Below are positions 37,412 to 46,356 of a stretch of DNA of 64,000 bases, piece by piece; position 1 is the first letter of the stretch, and the number at the start of each line of letters is the position of its first letter. Under the pieces are notes generated by a model. The model did not search any database. It was given only the letters and a program-made list of their open reading frames with translations, and was not told the DNA's origin. Both the position numbers and the translations under genes were made by a program. The stretch is from the NCBI RefSeq assembly GCF_001020565.1, contig NZ_LDAS01000001.1, positions 2,380,520 through 2,444,519 on the forward strand, read 5' to 3'. Source of the stretch: Maribacter thermophilus (GTDB lineage: Bacteria; Bacteroidota; Bacteroidia; Flavobacteriales; Flavobacteriaceae).

Positions 37412-37729
37412 TTATAGTACAAAAGGAGGGGGCCGCGAAAAGAGCTGATCGGAGGCTATTGTATTAGAGATAACAAAGCTGTAGTTATCCGTCAACTCTA
37501 CCTCAACGACAGGTTCGGTATTTTCAATTTTAAAATCTTGGGTGTCGGGAGCTAGTGCCGGGGTCATATCATGCGCCAAGGCATGATCACAAATGGCACA
37601 ATGTAGGGCATGTTCGTTATCATCGGAATGCGACAAAACATGCAGCCCTGCTATTTTCAATGAAAGTAAGAGGGCAATGAACAGGTAGGTAATACTATTT
37701 TTTAAACGACCATCTTTCATCGAAAACAA
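37412..37729 (-). CDS. small membrane-anchored His/Cys-rich protein
   Basis: A 105-residue protein; MFS precedes MKDGRLKNSIT and either Met could be used. One hydrophobic helix (ITYLFIALLLSLKIAGLHVL) is followed by a compact metal-ligand cluster, HSDDNEHALHCAICDHALAH (CxxC plus several His and Asp). The C terminus is an odd proline motif, SRPPPFVL. I recall short membrane proteins of this kind next to metal TonB receptors (compare DUF2946 in Proteobacteria), but no family is certain. It is the first gene of the metal locus, 276 bp upstream of the receptor. Confidence 0.72.
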   Translation of the reverse strand: MFSMKDGRLKNSITYLFIALLLSLKIAGLHVLSHSDDNEHALHCAICDHALAHDMTPALAPDTQDFKIENTEPVVEVELTDNYSFVISNTIASDQLFSRPPPFVL

Positions 37730-37872
37730 ACTTACTAAAATAAACCAAATACCATGTTAATATAATCCAAAATTGCAGTACCAATTATGGACAGTATAAT
37801 TTATCGTGTCCTTTTCTATCACTTAGGCAAAACTTATACCTAGAATATTTGATTTATCAACGCGCACCACTG

Positions 37873-38364
37873 CTATAGTTTGCCCAAGCTGCCCCATTCT
37901 TCTTTGGTGGCGGGTAGTTTTTGATGTTCTAGCATAAGAAGCCATTTTCCGTTCTTTTTGGTCAAAAGCCCTTCAAAATGAACAAACCTGACTGACTGCT
38001 GGCCTTTTTCATCCAACAATTCATATCTAAAGATACCTCTTTCAAAAGCGGTAATATTATCTCCCCTACGATCCGAAAACCTAAAGTCCAAGTTTACTTT
38101 TGTAATTCCCTTTTTAGTTTTTTCCAATCCATCTCTCCAATTTTCCAATGCTTCCTTTACGGAAAAACACGTTTTGTTCTTATCGGAGACCAAAATACCA
38201 TCTTCGTGATAGGTAGCCGCATAGCCATCAACATCGCCGGCTTCCACTTTTTCCTTCACCACATCCCAATATGCGTTCAGTTCCGTTATCCTATCTTGTG
38301 AAAAAGCATTGCTACTGAATAGTATACCTATCAACAGCACATGTAATACAGTTCTAATTGTCAT
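37873..38364 (-). CDS. secreted SnoaL-like / DUF4440 (NTF2-fold) protein
   Basis: A 163-residue protein with signal peptide (about 1-22, ending FSSNAFSQ). The NTF2-fold pattern typical of DUF4440/SnoaL-like domains is present: an early helix (ITELNAYWDVVKEKVEAGD), then YAATYHEDGILVSD, and late strands with FVHFEGLLTKKNGKWLLMLEHQ. Such proteins bind small ligands or act as isomerases; no activity is inferable. It lies 140 bp downstream of the sugar isomerase-like gene on the same strand. Confidence 0.8.
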   Translation of the reverse strand: MTIRTVLHVLLIGILFSSNAFSQDRITELNAYWDVVKEKVEAGDVDGYAATYHEDGILVSDKNKTCFSVKEALENWRDGLEKTKKGITKVNLDFRFSDRRGDNITAFERGIFRYELLDEKGQQSVRFVHFEGLLTKKNGKWLLMLEHQKLPATKEEWGSLGKL

Positions 38365-38504
38365 CTTCTTTTATTTAATTGCGTGGCCCGTTATTTATAA
38401 CCCAATCACCTATAAAACCAAAGATACGCTTTGAATATACAATTTATCGCATATTGTAAGGCTATACCCTAGTGTTCTTTGTTCATTTTCACAAATCCAA
38501 CTAA

Positions 38505-39491
38505 CTACGCCGATTTCTCTATCAGTTTCTTTGTGGCCCTAATACCTTCTTCGTTACTCAAATAGCCTTCCATGCCTTGCAAATGCATAAGACCACCTTC
38601 GTACTCTATACCCACAATGCCATTAAAACCAGATTTTTCTATAATATCGAAAACCCTCTTAAAATCTATTTCCGTTTCATTGCCGTTGGCATCAAACTTA
38701 TGTGTTTTGGCACTAACACCTTTTGCATAGGGCATTAACTCCTCTATACCCAGATACATATCATATTTTTCTAAGCATTTGGTGTTCATAAAACCTGCTA
38801 TATCCATTGTCTCCGGCTTTGTTCGGTTCACACAAAAATTACCAAAATCGGGGAGTACCCCTGCACGTTTATGGTTTACTTCTTTCATAATATTTGCCAA
38901 CCACTTACCATTACAAGAATGCCCCACATGATTCTCTACAACAATATCCATATCATTCTGGTCTCCGAATTCAAGTAGTTTACTATACCCTTCCAAAGCG
39001 GCATCCCTTACTTCTTCCGCCGTACCCGTTTGTTCTAAACTACCTAAGTTCACCCGAATAGATGTACACCCCAGTACTTTGGCGGCATCCACAAATTTGT
39101 AATGGCTTTCTACAGCATGATCTCTTTTGGCCTTGTCCAGATCGGCAATGTTCTCATCATCTACCATGATCAGATTATTTGTTACCCCAAGGTCGTCGGT
39201 ACGCATCTTAAGCTCTTTTAAAAAAGCAGCGTTGGTTATTTTATCGGCAAAGAACATGGAAACGTACTCAACAATATCAATTCCAAATTCATTTTTGGCA
39301 CGGGCCGGAAACTCCAATGTGTTATGTTTGCCGGTAAAAAATTCGGAAGCCAAAGAAAACTGTGCCAACGAAATATCATACTTGAGCGCCGATATGTTTT
39401 TGGCGTATAAAGATTCTGGCAATGCGCTTAACAGACCGACACCTAAAGCACCAAAGCCCAATTCTTTTAAAAATTTTCTTCTATTTTTCAT
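38505..39491 (-). CDS. sugar phosphate isomerase/epimerase family TIM-barrel protein
   Basis: A 328-residue protein with a twin-arginine-like N terminus (MKNRRKFLKELGFGALGVGLLSALPESLYA), so likely exported in folded form. The rest is an AP endonuclease family 2 / xylose isomerase-like TIM barrel, with metal-type residues in VVENHVGHSCNG, GVLPDFGNFC, SAKTHKFDANG and VGIEYEGG. This family often handles sugars or inositols. The nearest same-strand gene is the SnoaL-like protein downstream. Confidence 0.88.
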   Translation of the reverse strand: MKNRRKFLKELGFGALGVGLLSALPESLYAKNISALKYDISLAQFSLASEFFTGKHNTLEFPARAKNEFGIDIVEYVSMFFADKITNAAFLKELKMRTDDLGVTNNLIMVDDENIADLDKAKRDHAVESHYKFVDAAKVLGCTSIRVNLGSLEQTGTAEEVRDAALEGYSKLLEFGDQNDMDIVVENHVGHSCNGKWLANIMKEVNHKRAGVLPDFGNFCVNRTKPETMDIAGFMNTKCLEKYDMYLGIEELMPYAKGVSAKTHKFDANGNETEIDFKRVFDIIEKSGFNGIVGIEYEGGLMHLQGMEGYLSNEEGIRATKKLIEKSA

Positions 39492-39923
39492 TTTATCCGA
39501 TTATAAGTTAACGGTGTTGTCCCAAAATGTATTGGCTATTGAACAATGCTTACAGGTCTTGCAACTGTCAGTTAAGCGTTAAATTAATATTTATTTTTCT
39601 TACAGCCCACATCTAATGCGACCATAAATAAAACCCATTATTCTCTATAAAGGGATTTTTAAAATAAAAACCGAACAGAAGGTAGTTTCATCAAAGTTGA
39701 AACTTGAGACCGGTTAGATGCCTTTTCAGGTTCAATGAAAATAAATAGGATATGGTTTCTTTCATCCGTATGCAAAAGGTATATATTTTGTATGATTGGC
39801 AATATGTTAATACAAATCTGGCAATACTGCATAAAAACGCAAGAAAGTTAAATTCGTAGTTTATATGTATTGTAAAAGATATAATTTTACCAATATTTCC
39901 ACAACTATGTAATATCCTACAAT
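39492..39923. other. 432-bp divergent promoter region
   Basis: Lies between the minus-strand isomerase-like gene and the plus-strand AraC regulator. No supported frame. AT-rich; no clear TTG-N17-23-TAnnTTTG promoter found. Confidence 0.55.
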
Positions 39924-41072
39924 TTGCAAAACCTTTTCTTAATTATTGCAGTTTTCGGAATGGTATTGGCAATCTCGTTGTTTGCCAGAAAGTCTGTTAA
40001 TAGAGTTTCTGTCTTTTTCTTAGGGGCATTTTATACAATATTCTCTATTTACGCATTTCAAACCTATATTATTGAATCTGGTCTACTATTAAAGTTCCGC
40101 TGGTTTTATGTGTGGCCCTTGCCCCTTTATAATTTAATTGCCGCACCTATATTCTTTTATTTTTTAACTTTGATTAAAGATGAATTTGTTTGGCGCTGGC
40201 AGTATTTGTGGGTATTTGCACCTTTTATAATCGGTTTGGTAGATGTGTTAAATGTTTATGTACAGCCCCAAGAGGTATATGACAACATCATTAATAATGC
40301 ATATGCAAAACCTGGGGAAAGACTTACCGTGCAATATGGTTTTTTAAATATAAACCAACATTATGTAATGCGCTTTCTATGGCAGTTTTTGGCATTGATC
40401 AGCCTATTGCCTTTATTGTTGCCTTTTATTCGTAATCTATTTAAGGAAAAAGACCGTAAGTTGCTTATTTGGGCAATTTCCTTATACGTACTATTTCTTT
40501 TAATGTCCATATTGGCCACCATATTCGCATTTGAAAAATTGCTGAAGGTCGATTTCTTACGTTCTACGGGACCAATTTTAAGAACCGTTAACCTAGTATT
40601 TTATGTGATACTATTTGCCATAGGCATAATACCCATTTATTTTCCCACAATTTTATATGGCTACCCTAGGTCAAAAAAATCTAAATTAACAGAAAAGACA
40701 CGCCATAAAGACCAGGTAGAGTTGAAATTTGGTTTGGATGTCGATGTATTGTTACGTCGGTTAAACGGTATAAAAGAAAGTGGTTCGTTCTATGAACAGG
40801 ATTTTGATCTGAGCAGTTGTGCCAAGGCATTGGAAATTCCCACACATCATTTATCCTATTTTCTAAATCAACAATTAGGGCTCAGTTTTTCGGCGTATAG
40901 AAACAATGTGCGAATAGAAAAAGGAAAAAAACTTATTACCCTTGGTTATTTGGAGAGGAATACGATGGAGGCCCTTGCACAGCAATGTGGTTTTGCCAAT
41001 AGAAGTTCTTTCAGTAAAACGTTTAAAAAGATAACCTCTGTGAACGTTACCGAATTTAGCGCTAATAGTTAG
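39924..41072 (+). CDS. AraC family transcriptional regulator with polytopic membrane N-terminal domain
   Basis: A 382-residue regulator with six to seven hydrophobic segments in the first 250 residues (NLFLIIAVFGMVLAISLF, then FYFLTLIKDEFVWRWQYLWVFAPFIIGLV and others). An AraC-type DNA-binding domain covers about 280-380 (LSSCAKALEIPTHHLSYFLNQ and ALAQQCGFANRSSFSKTFKKI). The frame begins with TTG at 39924; an ATG at 39960 would remove half of the first membrane helix, so TTG is more likely. Targets are unknown; the divergent isomerase-like gene is one candidate. Confidence 0.88.
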   Translation: MQNLFLIIAVFGMVLAISLFARKSVNRVSVFFLGAFYTIFSIYAFQTYIIESGLLLKFRWFYVWPLPLYNLIAAPIFFYFLTLIKDEFVWRWQYLWVFAPFIIGLVDVLNVYVQPQEVYDNIINNAYAKPGERLTVQYGFLNINQHYVMRFLWQFLALISLLPLLLPFIRNLFKEKDRKLLIWAISLYVLFLLMSILATIFAFEKLLKVDFLRSTGPILRTVNLVFYVILFAIGIIPIYFPTILYGYPRSKKSKLTEKTRHKDQVELKFGLDVDVLLRRLNGIKESGSFYEQDFDLSSCAKALEIPTHHLSYFLNQQLGLSFSAYRNNVRIEKGKKLITLGYLERNTMEALAQQCGFANRSSFSKTFKKITSVNVTEFSANS

Positions 41073-41101
41073 GAAAACATTTTTTTAGGCATGAATACAG
41101 T

Positions 41102-41136
41102 CGAGGTATGTCTGGTCGAGCGCAGTCGAGACCTCG
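41102..41136. repeat. REP-like GC-rich hairpin
   Basis: An imperfect hairpin with outer arms CGAGGT/ACCTCG and inner TCT/AGA encloses GGTCGAGCGCAGTCG. From memory this TCGAGCGCAGTCGA-type sequence is dispersed in many flavobacterial genomes. It lies just after the AraC gene and may act as its terminator. Confidence 0.55.
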
Positions 41137-41230
41137 TTGACCAAACAATAAAATCCACCCCTACCTTCGGATCCTTGAGCGCACTATAAACACGTTAACC
41201 TACTCATATTTGCCGCTCATTTTCCTTTTT

Positions 41231-41257
41231 ATGTGTCCAAATACGATTTGGACACAT
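41231..41257. repeat. perfect inverted repeat, candidate operator
   Basis: Arms ATGTGTCCAAA and TTTGGACACAT (11 bp, perfect) with a 5-nt spacer TACGA. It lies about 300 bp upstream of the DUF285 gene. Confidence 0.7.
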
Positions 41258-41402
41258 ATTTATAGACAATTTTTTAATGCTAGGTGCTTATCAAAATGTT
41301 CCTTTTGTTCATGTGCTTTTATTGATGTTTAAATCACTTGTTTACAATGTTTTGTATTGTAAGAAACTTCTTTCTTTTCTTTCTTTTTCTAAGTAGAAAA
41401 CG

Positions 41403-41430
41403 GTGTCCAAATCATAAGTAGGCACATATT
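41403..41430. repeat. degenerate second copy of the GTGTCCAAAT element
   Basis: GTGTCCAAAT followed by a changed centre and GGCACATATT, against GTGTCCAAAT...GGACACATATT in the first copy; the same ends are retained at the same spacing. Confidence 0.5.
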
Positions 41431-41557
41431 CGCCAACTCCCATATATATTATTCTTTTTTATGCTCCGTTCTTTACACACCAAAAAAAGTGTCAGCGTTT
41501 TCCTACCTAAATTATGAGCGCCATACACCAATAACAAAACAAACATTTAAATTATTT

Positions 41558-44500
41558 ATGAAAAAGCATTTTCAAAATCCCCTGCTTTTACTAATAGCCA
41601 TGTTAGGCTTTGGCTTTCTGCAGGCGCAAGACCCATTTATTACGACCTGGAAAACGGATAATGATGGAGAATCTAACGATAATCAAATTACCATACCCAC
41701 CGGTGACGGCACTTTTGCCTATACGGTAGATTGGGGCGATGGCACGACCGACACTTCTGTATACACGGGTAATGCCACCCATACCTATGCAACAGCAGGC
41801 ACCTATACGGTAAGCATCAGCGGAGATTTTCCACATTTAAAATTCATTTATTTCGCAGATCATGACAAGATACTTTCGGTAGAACAATGGGGAGACCAAA
41901 TTTGGCAATCTATGGTACAGAGTTTTTATTACTGCGCCAATGTTCAGATCAATGCGATCGATGCCCCTGATCTTTCTCAGGTAACCGATATGAGCAGTAT
42001 GTTTAGTCAGGCTGAAGCCTTTAATGGGGATATAAATAATTGGAATGTGAGCAATGTCACCAATATGTACAGGATGTTTACTGGGGCCTCTGCTTTTAAT
42101 CAGGACCTTAATGATTGGGATGTATCCAAGGTGACTAATATGCAAAATATGTTTCACTCTGCCAGCGTTTTTGATGGAAATATTAGCAACTGGAACGTCA
42201 GTAATGTTACCAACATGTCAGACATGTTTACACATGCTTATGAATTTAACCAAGATATCGGTAATTGGGATGTAGGCAATGTTGAAGATATGGAAGATAT
42301 GTTTAATGGTGCAAACAGTTTTAATCAAGATATTGGAACTTGGGATGTTTCAAAAGTAATGGTTATGCGTAGTATGTTCGAAAGTGCTACCAATTTTAAC
42401 CAAGACATAGGTAGTTGGGATGTAAGTCTTGTACAAGATATGTCCGGTATGTTCGCAGATGCTATTTCCTTTAATCAGGATATCGGTAATTGGGATGTAG
42501 GCAATGTAATTTATATGGGGACCTATCTAGATCCAAACATTGGGATAGCAATGACCTATAGCGGAATGTTTGAAGGAGCCACTGCTTTTAACCAAAATAT
42601 TGGCAATTGGAATGTTAGTAATGTATTAGGTATGGGTGGAATGTTTGCGGATGCAACAGCCTTTAACCAAGACATAAGTGGCTGGGATGTTAGTAATGTT
42701 CAAAATATGGGCTCAGTAGAGGAATCTATACGACCTGGATCTCGAACAGGCCAAGGAATGTTTCAAGGTGCAACAGCATTTGATCAAAATCTTGGCGGTT
42801 GGAATATAAGCAATGTTACTGGAATGTATGATATGTTCAATGGTGCAGGACTTTCCTCAACAAGTTACGACAGCACCTTAATAGGTTGGAACACTTTGGA
42901 TACCGCCGCAGGGGAAACACAAATACCATCGGATATTACATTCAACGGCGGTAATAGCACCTATTGTACTGGAGCAACAGCAAGACAATCTTTAATCGAC
43001 AACTATGGTTGGACGATTACCGATGGCGGAGAGGATTGCCCCTTCTTGCCTTTTATAACTACTTGGAAAACGGAAAGTGCAAATGAATGGATTACCATCC
43101 CGGCCAATACATCAGAATACACCTACGCCTATACCGTAGATTGGGGTGATGGTTCTACGGATACTAGGGTTCATGAGAGTGAGGCAACCCACCGCTATGA
43201 TGATGAAGGTATTTATACCATAACGATTTCTGGTGTGTTTCCACATATTTATTTTCAAAATAAGGAGCAACTTCTAACTATTGATCAATGGGGAGACCAA
43301 CAATGGGCCAGCATGGAATCTAGTTTTTGGCGATGTTCAAATATGGAATATAATGCTACCGATATGCCCGACCTTTCGTCGGTAACCGATATGTCTAGTA
43401 TGTTCTCCTTTGCAACAAAATTTAATGGAGACATCGGTGATTGGGATGTAAGCAATGTCACCAATATGGATTTCATGTTCTATCATGCTGACGCTTTTAA
43501 CCAAGATATCACTGATTGGGATGTAAGCAATGTCACCAGTATGTCAGGTATGTTCGCTGACGCGATAGCTTTTAAACAAGATATCGGAAAATGGGATGTA
43601 AGCAAAGTAACAACAATGCATTCTATGTTTGCGCGGGCAACTGCTTTTAACCAAGATCTTAGTAGTTGGAATGTAAGCAATGTTACCACTATGGAGGGTA
43701 TGTTTTACAAAGCAACAGCTTTTGACCAAAATATAGACAATTGGGATGTGGGCAATGTAACCTCTATGATATATATGTTCCAAGGAGCAACCGCTTTTAA
43801 CCAGCCTATCGGCACTTGGAATGTTAGTAGCGTTAACGTTATGACAGGTATGTTTCTAGATGCAACAGCTTTTGACCAAGATTTAGGTAATTGGGATATA
43901 AGTAAGGTAAGGGACATGATAATAATGTTTGAAGGTGCGGCACTATCCTTAAAAAATTATGACAACACCTTAATAGGTTGGAACACTTTGGATACAGATG
44001 CCGGGGAAACAAAAATACCAGCAGGTATTACCTTCAATGGCGGTAATAGTGTTTATTGCGCCGGAGAGACGGCAAGGCAAGATTTAATCGATAGATATAG
44101 ATGGACCATTACCGATGCCGGTCTAAATTGCGACATTGTCGATTCAGATGAAGACGGTGTGTCGGACGATACAGACTTGTGTCCCGATACCCCTGTAGGT
44201 GAAACCGTAGATGCCAATGGTTGTTCCGATAGCCAAAAAGATACCGATAATGATGGCACCCCGGATTCGGAAGATGCTTTCCCATTAGACGAAAACGAGA
44301 ATGTTGATACCGATAATGATGGCACCGGAGACAATGCCGACACCGATGATGACGATGACGGCACGTTGGATACTGAAGATGCTTTTCCATTGGATGCAAA
44401 TGAGGATACCGATACCGATGGTGACGGTATGGGCGACAATGCCGATACCGATGACGATGATGATGGTGTTTTAGATGAAAACGATATCTGTGCCAATACA

Positions 44501-44971
44501 CCGGTAAGCGAAACTGTAGATGCCGAAGGCTGTTCAGATAGTCAAAAAGATTCTGATTTTGACGGAGTAAGCGATGCCGACGACCAATGTCCCGATTCCC
44601 CCGAAGATGAAGCTGTAGATGCCAACGGATGTGCCGATAGCCAAAAAGATGGAGATAGCGATGGTTCGGAAGAAAGTATAGATGATACCGATACTATAAA
44701 GGTGTCCCAGGCTTTTACACCTAATGGAGATGGAATAAACGACACCTGGACTATTTATGGTATAGAAAACTATCCCAACTCTATAGTACGGGTCTTCAAC
44801 AGTTGGGGAAAAGAGGTGTTCTCTGCCAAGAATTATAGAAACGATTGGGACGGACATTACAAAAATCTTAGTAACAAACTTCCTGATGGTGGATCCTACT
44901 TCTACCAAGTAGACCTTGAAGGAGACGGCCGCGTGGATATGGATGGATGGCTGTTCTTGGCTAAACAATAA
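41558..44971 (+). CDS. large DUF285 (BspA-like) repeat surface protein with T9SS type B sorting domain
   Basis: The frame opens at 41489, but the signal peptide ([20 protein letters not shown]) starts at the ATG at 41558, giving 1137 residues. Two matching halves follow. Each has a PKD-like strand region (VDWGDG(T/S)TDT), then tandem 25-residue DUF285 repeats of type MxxMFxxAxxFNQDIxxWDV (about ten, then seven), then a closing [14 protein letters not shown] segment. Next come Ca-binding thrombospondin type 3-like Asp repeats and a gliding-motility/CHU_C type sorting domain ([13 protein letters not shown], then WDGHYK). It is probably secreted and cell-surface attached. The first DUF285 residue pattern resembles leucine-rich adhesins. 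Co-transcribed with the PorP/SprF gene 28 bp downstream. Confidence 0.94.
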   Translation: MKKHFQNPLLLLIAMLGFGFLQAQDPFITTWKTDNDGESNDNQITIPTGDGTFAYTVDWGDGTTDTSVYTGNATHTYATAGTYTVSISGDFPHLKFIYFADHDKILSVEQWGDQIWQSMVQSFYYCANVQINAIDAPDLSQVTDMSSMFSQAEAFNGDINNWNVSNVTNMYRMFTGASAFNQDLNDWDVSKVTNMQNMFHSASVFDGNISNWNVSNVTNMSDMFTHAYEFNQDIGNWDVGNVEDMEDMFNGANSFNQDIGTWDVSKVMVMRSMFESATNFNQDIGSWDVSLVQDMSGMFADAISFNQDIGNWDVGNVIYMGTYLDPNIGIAMTYSGMFEGATAFNQNIGNWNVSNVLGMGGMFADATAFNQDISGWDVSNVQNMGSVEESIRPGSRTGQGMFQGATAFDQNLGGWNISNVTGMYDMFNGAGLSSTSYDSTLIGWNTLDTAAGETQIPSDITFNGGNSTYCTGATARQSLIDNYGWTITDGGEDCPFLPFITTWKTESANEWITIPANTSEYTYAYTVDWGDGSTDTRVHESEATHRYDDEGIYTITISGVFPHIYFQNKEQLLTIDQWGDQQWASMESSFWRCSNMEYNATDMPDLSSVTDMSSMFSFATKFNGDIGDWDVSNVTNMDFMFYHADAFNQDITDWDVSNVTSMSGMFADAIAFKQDIGKWDVSKVTTMHSMFARATAFNQDLSSWNVSNVTTMEGMFYKATAFDQNIDNWDVGNVTSMIYMFQGATAFNQPIGTWNVSSVNVMTGMFLDATAFDQDLGNWDISKVRDMIIMFEGAALSLKNYDNTLIGWNTLDTDAGETKIPAGITFNGGNSVYCAGETARQDLIDRYRWTITDAGLNCDIVDSDEDGVSDDTDLCPDTPVGETVDANGCSDSQKDTDNDGTPDSEDAFPLDENENVDTDNDGTGDNADTDDDDDGTLDTEDAFPLDANEDTDTDGDGMGDNADTDDDDDGVLDENDICANTPVSETVDAEGCSDSQKDSDFDGVSDADDQCPDSPEDEAVDANGCADSQKDGDSDGSEESIDDTDTIKVSQAFTPNGDGINDTWTIYGIENYPNSIVRVFNSWGKEVFSAKNYRNDWDGHYKNLSNKLPDGGSYFYQVDLEGDGRVDMDGWLFLAKQ
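41990..42850 (+). repeat. 75-bp coding tandem repeats (DUF285 array 1)
   Basis: About ten diverged copies of a 75-bp unit within the surface protein, each beginning near an ATG (MxxMF). Two units carry longer insertions (around 42520-42560 and 42705-42755). Confidence 0.85.
43391..43945 (+). repeat. 75-bp coding tandem repeats (DUF285 array 2)
   Basis: About seven diverged copies of the same 75-bp unit, without insertions, in the second half of the protein. Confidence 0.85.
44139..44690 (+). repeat. Asp-rich thrombospondin type 3-like repeat region
   Basis: Repeats of the DxDxDGxxDxxD type with paired short Cys motifs ([17 protein letters not shown]), typical Ca2+-binding linkers in front of a sorting domain. 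Asp codons dominate (GAT/GAC), which creates long artificial frames on the opposite strand. Confidence 0.85.
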
Positions 44972-44999
44972 TTACAAAACACCTAAGAAATAAAATACA

Positions 45000-45884
45000 A
45001 TGCAGAAAATAAAAAATATAGCAACCTTAGCCCTCTTCCTCATCTTTGGAACGCTAAGCGCCCAGCAAGAAGGGCTGTTAACAAATTATCGTTATCATAT
45101 GAATGCCTATAACCCGGCCTATGTGTCGCCAGAAGGGCAGACGGCCATTACTTCCAGCTTCCGCCAGCAATGGACGGGAGTGGAAGAGGCTCCAAGAACC
45201 ATGGTGGTCTCCTTTGGTACCCGCCTGAACGAGAAAATGGGCCTAGGGGTTTCTATAATGAACAACAAAACCTTTATAGAGAGCCAGACCTTTATAGGTG
45301 TCGATTACTCCTACAAGCTTACGTTATCCGAAAAGTCCGAACTCTATCTTGGCCTTAAGGCAGGTGGTAATACCTATTCGATAAATACTGCCGGACTGGA
45401 GACCTACAACATTCAATCGGACCCCAGTATATCGTCTCTCTCCGACTTTAACCCTAATATCGGGGCGGGTCTACTTTTAAAAAGCGGGAGGCTGTTCCTT
45501 TCTTTGGCTATGCCCAGAATACTGAAAACGGACAGGACAGAGAACCAGAACGGTACGGCAACAGCCACTGTGGCCGAGCCCCATCTTTACGCTACAATAG
45601 GCTATGATCTGCTTATGGGCAACAGTAACTTGATATTGAAACCCTCTGCCATGATGCGTCAAGTGAGCGGGGCACCAATATCCATAGACTTTAACACCAT
45701 GCTCTCCTTTAACAACAGTTTTGAACTGGGAGCCAGCTACAGAACCGATTCTGCCTTCGCCGGCCTGGTAAATCTAAGCCTTCAAAAGCGACTTACCTTA
45801 GGTTTTGCCTATGAGGTAAGTACCAGAAACGAATTGGCCAGTGCCAAAAACACCAATGAACTGTTCTTGAGGTTTGTTTTTTAA
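45000..45884 (+). CDS. PorP/SprF family type IX secretion membrane protein
   Basis: A 294-residue outer-membrane protein with signal peptide (MQKIKNIATLALFLIFGTLSAQ). The family opening is present: LTNYRYHMNAYNPAYVSPEGQTAITSSFRQQWTGVEEAPRTM, then barrel-like strands ending in ELFLRFVF. PorP/SprF-like proteins sit next to type B T9SS cargo genes and assist attachment or secretion of that cargo. Here it directly follows the DUF285 protein with its CHU_C type tail, so the pair is a cargo-partner unit. Confidence 0.95.
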   Translation: MQKIKNIATLALFLIFGTLSAQQEGLLTNYRYHMNAYNPAYVSPEGQTAITSSFRQQWTGVEEAPRTMVVSFGTRLNEKMGLGVSIMNNKTFIESQTFIGVDYSYKLTLSEKSELYLGLKAGGNTYSINTAGLETYNIQSDPSISSLSDFNPNIGAGLLLKSGRLFLSLAMPRILKTDRTENQNGTATATVAEPHLYATIGYDLLMGNSNLILKPSAMMRQVSGAPISIDFNTMLSFNNSFELGASYRTDSAFAGLVNLSLQKRLTLGFAYEVSTRNELASAKNTNELFLRFVF

Positions 45885-45928
45885 AAAGAAAGAAAAATTT
45901 CTTTACAAAGCATAGCTTATATACAAAA

Positions 45929-45963
45929 AGAGACCGTCTAACTCTAGTAGGCGGTCTTTTTTA
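45929..45963 (+). terminator. intrinsic terminator of the DUF285-PorP/SprF operon
   Basis: Arms AGACCG and CGGTCT with an inner CTA/TAG pair are flanked by AAAAAG before and a T-run after. Confidence 0.82.
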
Positions 45964-46128
45964 TTGATTCAATGTATATGTTGTATCAATAAAGTAAATT
46001 ACTTCAGTGTAATGGTTAAATTCTTTGTAAGGACAATCTTGATAATAAAATTCCCTACCTCTCAATAAAATTATTGAAAACGGTATTCTAAAAAACCAGT
46101 ACGGCCTACCTAGGTAATACCCATAAAA

Positions 46129-46160
46129 AAAGGCCGACTTTAAAAAGTCGACCTTCATTT
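46129..46160 (-). terminator. intrinsic terminator of tRNA-Leu
   Basis: Arms AAGGCCGACTT and AAGTCGACCTT (one mismatch), loop TAAA. On the minus strand the stem is followed by a run of T (TTTTTTTATG). It ends 3 nt from the tRNA. Confidence 0.8.
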
Positions 46161-46162
46161 TG

Positions 46163-46244
46163 TACAGGCGGAGAGACTCGAACTCTCACACCTTGCGGCA
46201 CTAGATCCTAAGTCTAGCGTGTCTACCAATTCCACCACGCCTGC
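46163..46244 (-). tRNA. tRNA-Leu (anticodon TAG)
   Basis: An 82-nt cloverleaf on the minus strand. Acceptor GCAGGCG/CGCCTGT has G-U at the first pair and discriminator A. The anticodon stem is CTAGA/TCTAG with loop CTTAGGA (anticodon TAG), a long variable arm is present, and the T loop is GTTCGAGTC. The CCA end is not encoded. Confidence 0.95.
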
Positions 46245-46356
46245 ATAATCCGTTCAAAACGGGATGCAAATATAAAGCAAAAAATCAATTCTCTAAATTT
46301 TCGAACTTTAAATTCACGCTTTTTGTATTTTTAGGTACTTATTTGAATTAATATAC

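Larger units (their letters stand above)
41073..41557. other. 485-bp upstream region of the DUF285 surface-protein operon
   Basis: No gene. It holds a GC-rich REP-like hairpin (41102-41136), an 11-bp-arm palindrome (41231-41257) and a degenerate second copy of that palindrome (41403-41430), each listed separately. Confidence 0.65.
45885..46162. other. 278-bp gap between the PorP/SprF gene and tRNA-Leu
   Basis: Two terminators, one for each side (listed separately), and otherwise no gene that I can support. Confidence 0.6.

Noticed and set aside
41837..43917. Minus-strand frames across the DUF285 arrays
   Set aside because: Periodic shadow frames of the 75-bp repeats; they repeat with the same period and have no independent features.
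41990..43945. CRISPR-like periodicity
   Set aside because: The 75-bp periodicity is coding, in frame and without invariant repeats or unique spacers; it is a protein repeat.
44053..44968. Several long open frames on the minus strand (Ser/His-rich) opposite the surface protein
   Set aside because: They are by-products of the Asp-rich repeat codons on the plus strand (GAT/GAC read backwards gives Ser, Ile/Val or His codons). No start context or domain.
45961..46158. 65-codon minus-strand frame next to tRNA-Leu
   Set aside because: It begins inside the tRNA terminator hairpin and ends in the terminator of the neighbouring operon; no family resemblance.
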